64,000 nucleotides of DNA from Ryuthela nishihirai (lineage: Eukaryota > Arthropoda > Arachnida > Araneae > Heptathelidae), in contig JAWZYU010000013.1 of NCBI GenBank assembly GCA_038380435.1, positions 10,181,901 through 10,245,900 on the forward strand. Direction: 5' to 3'. A program made the position numbers and the translations under genes. Position 1 is the first letter of the stretch. Each line of letters opens with the position of its first letter. Shown piece by piece: positions 9,701-21,722 of the stretch. The notes beneath the pieces are model-generated. The model made no database searches. It saw only the letters and a program-made list of their open reading frames with translations, and had not been told where the DNA came from.

Positions 9701-11491
9701 TTGGCAAATCCACAAACCGACAAATGTCCAGCGGAATGGGAAGATAGGAAGTATAAAGCAAAAGAAACAAATAGAAAAGATAGAAATAGCAATTAGCAAG
9801 GTAGGACAATAAATATATATATATATATACAATAAATACGTTGCAAAATCCACCCATATGTAAAAGACCCCCGTATTATATTCTCTTAAAATATGCAAAA
9901 AAATCCAATATAAGGTAAAACAGCAAATCATCATTCCCCAAATACGATGGGCTACGGAGGTCCAACCAGAACAATAAAGGTGCTAAAAAAGAATGATGAA
10001 ATAAAAATTCTGAATGTAAGAGAATTGGAGGATAAATGATGAAATAAATGTGACATTCGTAGCTGTAGCAGAGACCGTCGATTGAAATAGGTCAGAAGGT
10101 TAAATTGATGTCACAAAACTCGCCCATAGGTTCGTCATCCACCAAAAGATGAAATAAATGGTTCCTCGTGTCAGCTCGTTTTGCCAAAGAGGCCGATTTT
10201 TTTTGAGAATTCATTATGAAAAAATTTATGATCCCCCCCCCCCTCCCACTTTGGAGCCCGATCAGTGGACGACGACCATAGCAGAACAAAGAGTGAGTGC
10301 AAGTCATCCACCATGAAGATGGCAAAGAAATTAATGAACCTGTGCTCGGAAGTGACAAGGAACTCGTTGCACAGCGCGGATGACCCTGGAAGGACCATTC
10401 CAACAGCCGATTGGAGACGGGGTCACCACAGGAGCTCCTGGTTGCGTGAACCAGATGCCAAAACAGGGAGCAGCAGTTGCTCTCTAAAGCTCTGTCTATC
10501 CCCATGATGAACAGGATCCCCAATGGTAATACAGGCCAAAGGGGACTCGATTACTCATTAGCTGGGCAGAAGAGGACCCATGACCATCTATATGGATCCT
10601 CTTTCCACACAGACGATTAAACACGCAGGTTACAGCTTAGGACCCAGTGAGGTACCGAACCAGCAGAAACTTCACAGGGTGGTCCCCTCATCACGGACAA
10701 GAACTCGCTCCGAAGGGGTAGCATCAGGTTACGGATCTATAGTGTTAGGAACTCAGCCAACACCTGATCCAGACCCACTGGCAGTAGGGAGGAGGGAACT
10801 GATAGTTAGTTGAGTAACTGGAGGAAATTCTGTCGAGGAGGACATCACCTTTTTCATCTGAGTCGATCTCTGCTCCACTGAGAAACATAGCCGCAGGGGT
10901 AGTAAGGAAATCTGAAGTGTACTCTGTTGAAAGGGAGGGGGGGGAAGTAATTGAAAATTTTGCCATTACGATACGACCCCCCCCCCTCCATGCATATGTA
11001 AGGGTGTGATGCAACAGTTTCATAGCTGAAAAATTTGCATACTGCCTAGGAGGTATCGTGAGAGGATACCAGATCCCGAGACTCGATCCTGCCACCATAC
11101 GTTCAACTCTTGAGACGACACAACAATGCTCCACGTGAATCTCAATTCTCGAGCAGCAGAGCGACAACCTTTATCTAGGAAACCCTAACACTTTGCTGGA
11201 AATTTGGTGTCGTTAAGACATCCCAGAGGGGAGAAAAGCGCTTTCTCGGATGCAACTGAGGCTCACAAGTGTCTTTTGGCGGAGGAAATTGCTTATCAAT
11301 CGAAATCACTATGAACAATGAAATAAATGAATTTTATTTTCAATAATGAACATAACCACGTGTAACAGGCCAATCCATTCATTTCAAAGGGGGAATCCGT
11401 AAAATGATTGACAAATACCTCTTTTATTTTCTATATGCAACGTCATTAATCTAAATAGCGTCTCATATCCGAGTTGTGATTACTCTGTAAG
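9701..11491. other. Unassigned noncoding sequence with homopolymer C/G tracts
   Basis: No gene recognised. Overlapping frames near 10.09-10.52 kb (143 residues, minus strand) and 10.75-11.17 kb (140 residues, minus strand) have no recognisable domain and contain low-complexity stretches. A (TA)n tract lies at about 9813-9829 and C tracts at about 10,231 and 10,977. Confidence 0.45.
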
Positions 11492-11825
11492 CAGCGGTCG
11501 CGAACCTTTTTGCATCGATGGGCCACATTGACGATTTCCTGAAGGCTCGCTGGGTGAAAGGGTCATTTTTTATTAGATCTTTTTTTGCTTAATGCAGCGT
11601 CAGAGAAGACACCAGCCCACGAGGCATCGTTGCCATGGTACCAAAATGGCACATAGCAGAAACAAGATTTGTTTTCCAAATTAAATTCAGGTTTAACTGA
11701 ATCACCACCAACGCAACTTTTCCTCTATTTAAGACAACAAAAAATTCACTCGACCATCGGCACTTAAAAAAAGAAACTTTTGCTCTCTTCTGCGAGTTGG
11801 CATCACTCTCTAATCCGGCGTTCAT
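11492..11825 (-). mobile_element. Possible hAT element remnant
   Basis: CAGCGGTCGCGAACCTTTTT at 11492 resembles hAT terminal inverted repeats of the type CAGnGGTnnnnAACC, followed by GGGCCACATTGACG. The minus-strand reading from 11825 (78 residues) has RWSSEFFVVLNRGK, reminiscent of the BED zinc-finger lead-in of hAT transposases, but the expected Cys/His pairs are not visible. No matching second terminus or 8-bp duplication was found. If it is hAT, most of the transposase is deleted. Confidence 0.35.
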
Positions 11826-13061
11826 TTTATTTCCTCCCTTCCACGGAATTCCAGCTCAGCTTGAACTTCTGAGGATGGCCGTCGATGTCTGAATTCCTGC
11901 GACGCCTCTTTCATACATAATGCATCTGTTAGGAGTGGACCATTTCTCGCGCTCATGACATCGCCTCTCACCTGGAGGGACCATCAAACAATACAACATC
12001 TCTAACAACTGCGCCCACTGCTCTCCAAATAATACCCCCTCCCCCTAAAATTCTTTTCTTACAGCCGAGGGATTGGAAGTGCTTCACGATCACAATTCCC
12101 CGCGCTTCGTGACAAATGAAGAAAATCCTCAACAGCAGAGAGGATGGTGAATTATTCATCGCCTGGTATAGCGGCTTCGGAAGAGGAAGAAGATCAGTTT
12201 GCGGTGGAGTCGTTTGGTTTAGTCTCTTTGAAGGAGGAGGGGGAGAGAGCGGGGGGCGGAGTAGAAGAGGTTTGTTCTCATTTGCTGTTATGAGTGCGAG
12301 CACTGGCATCGCCCAAAGGGATGCGGCTGCCATCCCGCTATCGGAAGATGATTGGCTAGTCAGCTTTAAGAACGGACAAGATGAAAAAAAAGTAGTTTTC
12401 AGGAGGAGGATTCGGTTTTATTGATGCATTTCACTTCTCTGCTGACAATGGCATCATGAACTTTAAAGGCAGTTAGAACCGATTTCACTACTTTTCTTTG
12501 TGTGTCCGAGATGACTACAAGTTCTTCTTTTCCTGCAGCACGATTCAGTGTTTCGATTTGCGAGGATAAAGAAATAAGCGTGACGTCACTGTGACATGAT
12601 CCCTCTGTGTAGTGAAGAAAAAACTCACTTCGATTTCTAAGCACTAGAGACGAGATCAGTCAAAATTTAAATTTCTAATTTGTCTTGTAACTACGAAGAG
12701 ATATTAGAAAAAAATAAACGATTTCTTTCAATTATAATTCCAACCTCTTAATGAGTCTTCAGTAATTAAAAATAATCACACTTCCGCCGTCGATTTTTTT
12801 TTTTTGGAGGGTGTATTCTCTCTCATGAATGAATCGCTCATAGGTAATGATGTTAGTCAGGAATTCTCAATTTCTTAGAATTATTCCCGTCTCTTTCGTT
12901 CCAAATAACATCAAGGTTTAAATTTCGCATCCAGTAAAATAATTATTTTAGTTTTTAATAGCCTATAATACGAAGAATTCAAAATGATTTAGTGGCAAGA
13001 GTTTCTGTAACACATTTCTCAGCGAATTCTTTTCCCCACAATAGGGCTTGCAGAAAATAGG
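11826..13061. other. Unassigned noncoding sequence
   Basis: No gene recognised. The paired opposite frames at 11968-12333 and 12116-12424 show no domain. Sequence becomes AT-rich towards the LINE at 13062. Confidence 0.5.
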
Positions 13062-14446
13062 CTTTTTACCAGAGCTATTATTATCCCTATTTTCAAAAAA
13101 GGTGATCGCAGTTCTTGTGATAACTATAGGGGTATCAGCCTACTCTCTGTTCCAGGGAAAGTTCTTTCCATGATTGTGCTTAATAGAATTAAAAATCTGG
13201 TTGACAGTCAATTGCGTGATGAGCAATGTGGATTCAGAAGTGGTAGGGGATGTGTGGATCAGATATTTTCACTTAAGCAGATTCTTGAGAAATGTTTAGA
13301 GTTTCAGAAACCTTTGGTTGCTAGCTTTGTTGATTTCAAAAAGGCTTTTGACTCTGTTGATCGTCATAATTTGTGGTTGATTGTGAAATCATATGGTATA
13401 CCAGACAAGTTAGTTAACATAATGAAAGCTCTCTATAATATCACTGAGTCATGTGTGAGAGTTGGTAAGGCTTGTAGCAATTGGTTTAGCATTACTTCTG
13501 GTGTTCGACAAGGGTGCATTTTGTCTCCTTTTCTCTTTAGCTTGGTTATTGATTATGTTATGCGAAATTAAATTCAAGGGAAAGATTTTGGCCTTAAATG
13601 GACTGAAGATACGAAAATTTCTGATTTAGATTATGCTGATGATTTAGCCCTTTTCGCAAATGATGTTGATGAGATGAACTCTTTCATTCGAGCTGTTGAT
13701 GAGACTGGTAGTAGAGTAGGTTTGGTTATAAACAGAGAGAAAACTAAAGTGATGAAAATTGGTCAGGCAGGCTGTGATTCAGTTACTCTGAATGGTTGCA
13801 GTCTTCAGCAGGTGTCACAGTTTAATTATCTTGGGAGCTACGTAACAGATACTGGTGATGTGCGGCATGAGATTAACAGACGAATAGGTATTGCTGCCGG
13901 GACTTTTAAGAATCTATGGAGATTGTGGAGAAATAGGCGTATACACCTAAATACTAAAATTAGACTGTATAATAGTTTGGTTCTTTCTAGGGTTAGTTAT
14001 GGTAGTGAAACATGGACGCTGTGTAAACAAGATAACAGGAAACTAGATGCTTTTGATTCTAGATGCTTACGCAGTATCTTGGGCATTAGGTGGTTTAACT
14101 TTGTAACTAATGATGAGGTTAGGCAAAGGAGTCTGCAACCTCCTTTAAGCAGCATATTGTGCAGAGAGAGACTCCGCTGGTTTGGCCATGTTGCCCGTAT
14201 GGATAATTATAGATTGGCGAATAGGGTTATGAATAGTGTGCCTAGAGGCCTCAGAAGGAGGGGGAGACCTAGGATGCGGTGGGCAGACAATGTCAAACAG
14301 GACCTTGCTAGAATTGGTGTACAGTGGCCGGATGCAGCAGATGTAGCTCAGGACAGATATGCTTGGAGAATTAAACTGCGCGGTCTGGTTGGACCTCCGT
14401 AGTCCATGGCTGCTTGAGGATGATGATGATGATGATGATGATGATG
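13062..14446 (+). mobile_element. RTE-like non-LTR retrotransposon, 5'-truncated copy
   Basis: The element is truncated at the 5' side inside the reverse transcriptase and ends in (GAT)n at 14415-14446, only about a dozen bases after the stop codon. A very short 3' UTR with a simple-repeat tail is typical of RTE-clade LINEs. Compared with the minus-strand copy at 61-62.3 kb, the DNA is almost identical over long stretches, so both copies are young. The 3' end joins directly to a SINE-1 fragment. No target duplication was identified. Confidence 0.9.
13068..14402 (+). pseudogene. LINE reverse transcriptase, one nonsense codon
   Basis: One reading frame covers the fingers-palm-thumb part of a non-LTR reverse transcriptase. 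IIPIFKKGD and NYRGISLLSVPGK come first. FVDFKKAFDSVD (first catalytic Asp) and GVRQGCILSPFLF follow, then YADDLA at 13632-13649 (catalytic Asp pair). The C-terminal part has RLRWFGHVARM and GRPRMRWADNV, typical of RTE and related LINEs. A single in-frame TAA at 13569-13571 lies between the GVRQG and YADD motifs; the minus-strand copy has a sense codon there. The endonuclease part is missing, so the copy is dead. Its enzyme family would be the source of target-primed reverse transcription for LINEs and SINEs in this genome. Confidence 0.9.
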
Positions 14447-14606
14447 CAGAAGAGCCATACACTGTGCTACGTCAAAGAACGCGCTGAATGTCTTTAACGA
14501 ACGACTTTGATTTGCCTCCTAATTAGCTGTCCAGTGGATCTTTTCCAACCATCTTCAAGTCTTGCGTGCAAGAAAGTGCCGCTCAGAGGTAAAACCACTT
14601 AAGGCA
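14447..14606 (+). mobile_element. SINE-1 3' fragment
   Basis: AGAGCCATACACTGTGC, AACGCGCTGAATG, AGCTGTCCAGTGG and GTGCCGCTCAGAGGTAAAAC match the SINE-1 3' half. It is joined directly to the LINE (GAT)n tail, giving a LINE-SINE chimeric junction. Confidence 0.75.
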
Positions 14607-14879
14607 GGCAACACCAATGGCGGTGCGCGCTTCATTATCACGTGATCAGTCATCGTGACTCGAGATCCCTAACTTCTACTGGCTCAGACATTTCTCACTC
14701 TTTTGTCCTTAGCTACCATTTAAAGAACAACAAATTCCTACTAAGGATATACAGGTATACCTTCACTAATCCATTGCTTAAGGTAGGGATAGTACGAAGA
14801 TATCCAAATAAACCTTCCCACTAATTTTATTGCTTTGTTTATAATAAACCTAATCAGATTTCAATATTAAATGTAACCT

Positions 14880-15215
14880 CCTTGCGGCCGAATGATCAGC
14901 GTGCTTGGCTGTGTATCAAAGGCGCCGAGTTCGAGTCACGGATAAGGCCCGGATGTTTCTTGTCTGCATTGTCTTTCTGCTGAGGTGTCGCCTTCCCCAC
15001 AGACCTTCTCTATAATAATAAAAAAAATAAATACCCCCTCAAGCAGCTGCTTGCCACAGAGGTCTGACAGGAGCCTGTCAGTTTATATGCCATAGTAGGA
15101 GATCCGAGAGGATGGCAGGACCTTCTCTATGGGGCATTGTATTTGCAGGCTTCTGTCAGATCTCGGTGGCAACCAGCTGTTTGAGAGCCATTTCTTTTTT
15201 TACTTCGCATCAGTT
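14880..15215 (+). mobile_element. SINE-2 copy, interrupted by another SINE-2
   Basis: The head is GCGGCCGAATGATCAGCGTG with box B-like GTTCGAGTCACGG. The body has CTGCTGAGGTGTCGCC, and after the interruption the 3' end (TCTGTCAGATCTCGGTGGCA, CAGCTGTTTGAGAG) resumes. The interruption is a minus-strand SINE-2 fragment with a 12-bp target duplication (GACCTTCTCTAT at 15002-15013 and 15119-15130). Confidence 0.8.
15014..15118 (-). mobile_element. 5'-truncated SINE-2 nested in SINE-2
   Basis: On the minus strand it runs from CTGCCATCCTCTCGG through TGACAGGCTCCTGTCAG and GGCAAGCAGCTGCTTGAG to the A/T-rich 3' end. The flanking 12-bp duplication shows retroposition into the older copy. Confidence 0.8.
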
Positions 15216-15737
15216 TATTTTGGCATCGAAAAATCTTATGTCGAGATTTAATATCGCGTTGATTCACGGTGATATTGCAAGTTTTGAGGTTCGAGTTGGA
15301 GTGCTGAGTAAAACATTTTTTTTTTCTTCACGTAAGGAACACAGCGCCATATTGAAATGGTTGCTCGTTCTGTTACTCCTGCAAACGAGCTGCTAGCTTT
15401 GTGGGTCTGATCACAAATAGAAAAACAAAATACGTCACAGTTAGCGGAACACTACGGGCAACTTATAACTGATATCCGATAATTATTACGTTTCGTGCGA
15501 AAAACTCTATAACCAAGCGATAGTAAGTTGTAAATCTCATTCGGCGTGGCAAAAATCTTCCCCAGGACTGCCTGGCTGGCTCCAGCATAAGGTAAGATTA
15601 TACGGTTCATTATTAGCTATGGGTTTACTGCTGTTCTTCTAAGACTAACCGATGGCAAAACGAAGTAAATTCCCTTGATATTTGATGCTTAGTGTAGTCG
15701 AAGGTCGTTCTCTCTCGGACTTTCCGCTTTTCCTCTC
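15216..15737. other. Unassigned noncoding sequence
   Basis: Nothing recognised. Confidence 0.5.
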
Positions 15738-16025
15738 AATGACAATCTTTTTGTACACAATGGGCTGAATTGTCAGGTCACAAGAACCCCAAGCGCTCAG
15801 AGAAGGTTAGAGAATGGACATCTGTTAAGAGACAAAGGGAAACCTCCCTCCAAGTCATCCAGCTTGTTGTCAAACGTACACAGGGTATTGGAGGAGCACG
15901 GCTTAACCTCTCATCTGATGACGGAGTGCGTTCTTTCGAAGATCATCAAGGTGCACTTTCTTACAGAGCGCAGGGGGAGTTAACGGTGAAAATCTGAATG
16001 CAGGCACAGTGGGAATCTCCCCGGA
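15738..16025 (-). mobile_element. SINE-1 copy, diverged
   Basis: GTACACAATGGGCTGAATTG, GGTCACAAGAACCCCAAGCG, CTCAGAGAAGG and ACGGCTTAAC keep SINE-1 order on the minus strand. The head portion is lost. Confidence 0.75.
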
Positions 16026-18302
16026 TATCGTTGATGATCACTTCCTACTTGTGTGTTCTTTGCATTTCATCTTGTGCTCCTTCTGGCTGTAAATACCGTC
16101 CCTTCCTCCTATTCTTTACGATTCTCCGAATTTACCTTTCATCACGTGATCCCGGAGGAGCAAAAGCTTCATCTTTCGGAGATATGATGGCAACAAATTG
16201 AATTTCCGATTCATTCTTGTCTTTTGGCTCTAAAGAAAAAGAAAACTTAAAATATCTTTTTTTATTCTCCTGCAGGTGACTGTCTTCGCCATAAGGTCAA
16301 TCCATCATCAAAAAACATCAAATAATGTCCGTTATTTTAGTTCCTTTTCTCTCTGAAAAACATGACGCAAAATAAATGAGCATAACGAGACTTGAAGTGA
16401 AGGAGGTTGGGGGGGGAGACGAGGGGGAAGGCAAGCACCCAAGGGACAGATTCCTCAAACAAGTATCTGGGTTTCGTAAATTCAGCCGCAGCATTCGATA
16501 CCACGGATTCGATTTCTGCCATCCGATATTGACAAATAGAATTGGAGAGAAAAAACTGACTCTAAGAGGCAGCGCGAGAGAAGGTCCGACGAAAAACAAA
16601 GGACAGAATGGAACACGAAGGGCGACATGACTCCCCCCTCCCAAATCCTTTTTTTTTTTTACAAACTCCAGAGGGAAAAACCGAAATCGTATCAGAGGAT
16701 AAAAAGTAATCCAATAAGATATGTTCGAGAACGAAAAGGCTGTCTATCTTTCTTTTCCTTTCTTCTGCTTCCGGCTTTTCCTTTTTATCTACGAAAAGCA
16801 GATCCAATTTCTATTCCTCCCTCTCCACCCTCCCGTGAAAAATGTAGAAAAATATTTTCTTTTTCCAAGTCCTGTTTCGAAATAAAAACTTTTCTGCAAA
16901 TAAACACAAAACCGACGTAGCAGATACAAAAAACGGATCTCTTTCTGAGCGGAACTTTTGCAGACTCAGTAGGTGAAAAGAAAAGAAAGGAAAACTTAAC
17001 AAATGTATCGAGTGAATGCTAATAAAATTGAGAATGCCCTCTTGGCATATATGAGTGGGTATCCACCTCTACCTATATGCATCAACCGAAGCAATGGCGC
17101 TTCCTAATGAAATCCCTCCCCTGCAATGCAGAGCTACGAAAGGAACCGCACGCTTGATGACGAGCTGGAAATAGATCTACGCTTCTGAATCACGAGGGAA
17201 ATGAAGATCCTATTTCATTACTCAGCGCTCGGATGGCAAATTTCAGCATCCATCCTTCCTCACCCCTACTCGATGGCACTTCTACTAAAAGCTTGCACTT
17301 TCTTCTTCTTCTGACCAATCACCGGTTATATTCGGAACATTGACTAATAAATTAAAAATCGGAGAATCCAATCGCCTTTCCCGAACATGAAATGCTCGTT
17401 TTCAAAGAGAATTTTTTTCCCCTTTAGGCCATTTGCCACCTACAGCGCTTTCTAACGGTGGAAATAGAAACTAAAAGAAGATTAAAAAATTGCGAATACT
17501 AATATCATATACGAATAATCATCAATCCAGAGAGAAATTTTCTTTTATCCTTTAAAACAAAAAAAAAATAAATTTCGCTGTTTTCCTCCCCCTTGGGGTA
17601 AACAAATCAATTTGTCTCCACCAAATTTTAACTTTTAATATGAACAAATTATTTAAAATACTGGTTTAAAATTGTCATTTTTTAACGCTTAGGGTCTATT
17701 AACCGTGGATATTCGAACTATTGGAAGATTCAGCAAATGAAAATCTCAGCATCTTTTTTAAAGTCTCTCCAAATCGAAAAGTATCTTGCATATATATCTC
17801 TTAAAAGGAAATCGATGACTTCGGATTGGTGGCAAATGCAAACAACAGATCATTTTCAAAGGAAAAAAGGATGAATTGTCATCATTCGAGAACTAAAAGC
17901 AAATCCATAGCAGAGGATTAAAAGTTGAAAAAAAAATATAAAAAAATTATCTGAACGCAGAATTCAGTGCTTCAGCTATTCTCCGCATTTCTATTTCATC
18001 TGTAGGTTGTTTCCCGCGGACATCACACAAATCGCACAATTCTGTTATCAGCAAGACGTCCAGGGCCATCCACGATCATTTCGGTCAGAACCTTTCATAA
18101 TGCCCGTTGCCATTTTCTGGAATCCAAAATGGCACCCATTCATATTTTGGATAGAACCATAAATGACAATCATGATATTTTCAACGAAATCCTTTTTTCA
18201 ACTCGTAATATTTTCGATCCAAATGCTAATGGCTCTCCCATGGTATCTTGGTTCAAAGTTTTAATAACATCAATAATATGTTTTAGATTCCTAATGGTAC
18301 CA
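16026..18302. other. Unassigned noncoding sequence
   Basis: No gene recognised. Short overlapping frames around 16.3-17.0 kb on both strands are Lys/Arg/Ser/Phe-rich low-complexity readings of purine/pyrimidine tracts. Confidence 0.5.
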
Positions 18303-18672
18303 GAGCGGCGTGGCTCAGTCGGTAGCGTCAGGCTCGTAATCTGTAGTTCCCAGGTTCGAGTCCCAGCTAGGCCAGCGTTTAGATTTATCTCCGTAAAACT
18401 CCCCACCCTACCCTCTGCCAGTAGGGGACACCGATGGGCTTGGAAAGGCCACCGTCCGTCAGATGGGGCGTTAAGTCGTGGTCCCGCGGCGGGAGAGACA
18501 TACTCTGCGCACGTTAAAGAACACGCTGGATGACCTAGACGAGAGGCTATCATCTGTCTCCCAACACTGTCCAGTGGGTTCCCCCCAATCCTGAGTCCTT
18601 GTGACCTGGCCATTTAGCCCATTGTGTGTATAAAAAAAGCACCGCTCAGAGATGAAACAACTGAATTGGTAC
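18303..18672 (+). mobile_element. SINE-1 copy
   Basis: A full-length copy with TGGCTCAGTCGGTAGCG (box A), GGTTCGAGTCCC (box B), GGGGACACCGATGGGCTTGG, ATCTGTCTCCCAACA, CTTGTGACCTGGCCATTTAG and GCACCGCTCAGAGATGAAAC. Both polymerase III internal boxes are intact. Confidence 0.9.
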
Positions 18673-20400
18673 CCGTAATATTTTCAGCAGGAGTCCTAAA
18701 TGGCATTCATGATGTTTTAGCTAGAGCCTTGATCATACCTATATTTTTAGTCAGAGCTCTAATGGCGCCCATGGCACTTTAGATCAGAGTTTTAAACAGT
18801 ACCCAATATAATGGTACCCACTATATTGGCGACAACAGATCTCGCGATGCTTTCCAAGCGAAAATGATAAAATATCGTCTATTGATGGGAGGGGCCCGAG
18901 GTTCCTAGTGTTAGCAAAAGCTCCTCTACATATATATAATTTCTATATATTTTTATGGATATATAATTTTTCATTTTTTAATGAAACAATAAAGCCAAAG
19001 TTTCGAAAATAGAAACATCTTATTATTCCGGAAAACAAAGCACGCCTTTCAATTTTTTTAAGTCATTTTTAAAGTTACACCTTAATGTTCTGAATGATTG
19101 CAACATTTTTTTCAATCGAGAATTACCGCTGAAACCTTTATAGGCTTTAGCGAGAAGTTTAACTCTCACATAATTAGAGATTAAAAAAGACAGCATTTGC
19201 TCTGTCAAAAGATAAAAAAAAACTGCTTGGAAAAGGGGACCAATCCCGAATCTCGCGAACTAATGTTGAATTCAATGTCAACTGCATTCCTTCGATTACG
19301 ATTTCAGAGGAGGATCCAGAAGTAAGATCGTTAAGATGTGAAGATGAAAAGAATCGTCCCTTGACGAATCACAGAGTTTTGATCTGTGGTTGCCCCGTTC
19401 CATAAAATGCTCTCGTGAAACTAATGAGAAATTTGAAAAAAGGAAATTTCTCAGTCTGTGAGATTCACCAAGAAAAATGGAAATGGGAGCGGGCTGCTTA
19501 GAGATGGCAAGAATGGCTTAACGAAGAAATCTGCAAAAAGGAAGAGATTTGGCAAGACATGATTTCAGGTCTGAGAAACGAGCACGAGGTGAACATCCTT
19601 CCTCTTAATCAAGGAGTGACCGAGAGTAGTGCGTTAGAGGGATGGAGATGTAAGGATCAGACACAGAGAAGTACGTATTGCTTCTGCGAAGATAAATGGC
19701 AGTCAAAATCTTCTCTCTGTGTCATGGAGAGGAGTCGTGCTTTCCCTCCGATCCCTCTCCTGTCACATCTGAAGGAAAGAGTGAGGAAGGGATTTCTCCC
19801 ATTTTCATCCCTCTTCCCTTCAGCAGTGGCAGGGAGAGGAGGGTTGCGATCTCTCGTCCAATCAAGTGAAGACTCACTACACCAAAGTGTCGATGAATTT
19901 CCAATCCTTGCACCGTCCAAGCAACGCAGCAACGACCATGGGTAACATGGTCGCTGCATCGACAGCTCTTGCGTCATGAAACAGAATCAAAGAGACGTCA
20001 TTCACTGCCTTTGCGAAGATCTATTGCTTCTGTATCATTAGAACAGAATACAAAAGGCGACAGCCACATGCGCAGCGTCAGACGTACCAAGGGCTTGTTT
20101 CTCTCGGCTCCCGCCCGAGAGAAACAAGCAACGCTAACGTTGCTGTGGGACTATTTGTAATGGATGTGAAGATGAAAGGAGTGGCACGATATACAAGATG
20201 TAACCAATCAACCACTAGGGAATTCTAATTTAGGGATGACAGGTGCAAAATCTTATATTTAGAACGTGCTCTGGCTACATAGCAGTTCAAGGTTACCACT
20301 CGATTGTAGATTCACTTAATCAGTCTCATATTATTACGTCATCAAGATCTTCTCTTTGATGAGAACCGATTGGAAGATTCCCATCATTGCCGAACGAGCC
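18673..20400. other. Unassigned noncoding sequence
   Basis: No gene recognised. Opposite frames at 19559-19945 (plus) and 19657-19977 (minus) are both open, but neither shows a domain. A perfect hairpin is at 20093-20129. Confidence 0.5.
20093..20129. repeat. Perfect hairpin, 15-bp arms, 7-nt loop
   Basis: GCTTGTTTCTCTCGG, loop CTCCCGC, CCGAGAGAAACAAGC. It is not followed by a T tract and is not part of a repeat recognised here. Confidence 0.9.
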
Positions 20401-20580
20401 GCATTAAAGAAACACCCTGAGTAGGTCTGAAACTGAAGTGCCATCTTTCCATACACACACCTGTCCAATGGTCGAGTTTCCCCCACCGCACTCTGAGCCT
20501 TGCGGTCTTTGTGACGTAGAAAATAAATTCATCTGTTGCGCATTAAGAAGCAAAAAGAAAAGTCACTCAGGACGAAAATA
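20401..20580 (+). mobile_element. SINE-1 3' fragment, strongly diverged
   Basis: CTGTCCAATGGTCGAGTTTC, GAGCCTTGCGGTCTTTGTGA and a degenerate tail keep the SINE-1 3' order with many changes. Confidence 0.45.
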
Positions 20581-21449
20581 GCTCAGCTGTTTCTCTTCCA
20601 CGCTGAAAAGTGATAAATTAAAGGTTTCTAAAAAGTCAACTTTTATTTTTTCCGTTTTTATCACAAAGTGGCTATCTTACACCGATTTCAAGCAAAGAAA
20701 TTTCAAAAGCAAACGGTTGGTAACGCTCTTGTTTTCTACACTCCACTTTCCCTAGTTGATAGAATCTGCAATCCACAAATGAATAAGATGTGTTCATCAC
20801 TTCGCGATGAAATCTCTCACGATCCTTCTTCCGTCACTTCAGTGATACCTCCGATGAAGATCGCCAGCTGAAGATAGAGCCGCGAACCTCCATTTTCGTT
20901 TCCCTGTTCGATCCTACTCTTCCATTATTCTGCCACCCAAATCCCTCCTCCACGTGCAATTGTTTTGACTGGGAGGACACGATCCCCACTCTCTGCACGA
21001 GATATTACGACTCCCTCCGAAGAACGTGTTCCCCATCACAATCCCGAATTGTCCGTATCCCCTTCGGCCATAAAACTTTACGGTCTCGGCCTCACCCATA
21101 CCGAGTGACCAATGAGAAGGCACTCGCCATCCTTCGTCTGCTGCTCCATCTCTCCTCATCTCATTGCCACTCAAAGCGATGTTTGCATCTGGAAAATAAG
21201 GACGGAAGAGATTGCATGACGACATATCGATTCATTTAATGTGGGGGGGGGAAATGTTCACCGATGAAGCTGAAAAATAAATGCCATGTACCTTTGCCCT
21301 TATCTCTCTAAAGGTACAGATCAAATGTTATCTTCCTATTTCTGGTGGAGATGGCAGCTTCGGGTTTAGAGGAGGGGTTCGGAGAGGAAAAGGCACGACA
21401 ACAACATATTTATAAAACATATACGAATCGTTGTCTCTCTCTCCCCTCC
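20581..21449. other. Unassigned noncoding sequence
   Basis: Nothing recognised. The frame 20914-21225 (minus) shows no domain. Confidence 0.5.
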
Positions 21450-21722
21450 CCCGCCTCGATGGCGATGGGCTTCAAAAGTCACCGTCCGTCAGATAGAATG
21501 TTAAGTCGCGGTCTCGTCTACAGGAGAGACATGCACAGTGGACGTGGATGTTAAATCGTGTTCTCATCTACAGGAGAGCCAAGCACAGTGGATGTTAAGT
21601 TTTTCTTTCTCCTTCCCCTCGTAACTATGAGCTCTTGGAGTCCTTGTGACCTGGAGTCCTTGTGACCTGGCCATTTAGTCTATGTGTGAATGAAACTGCC
21701 GCTCACAGATAAAAAATAAAAC
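21450..21722 (+). mobile_element. SINE-1 fragment with internal duplications
   Basis: GATGGGCTTCAAAAGTCACC, GTCCTTGTGACCTGG and CGCTCACAGATAAAA match SINE-1. Two short segments are tandemly repeated inside it: the piece around GTTAAGTCGCGGTCTCGTCT (twice, about 50 bp apart) and GAGTCCTTGTGACCTG (twice, 16 bp apart). The tRNA head is missing. Confidence 0.75.

Noticed and set aside
10092..11167. Two ~140-residue minus-strand frames
   Set aside because: No motif, compositionally biased, and opposite frames are equally open.
14145..14462. Ser-rich 105-residue frame antisense to the LINE (and its twin at 60787-61197)
   Set aside because: Antisense shadow of the LINE RT C-terminus and its (GAT)n tail.
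19559..19977. Overlapping open frames on both strands
   Set aside because: No domain, no start/stop context and no splice support.
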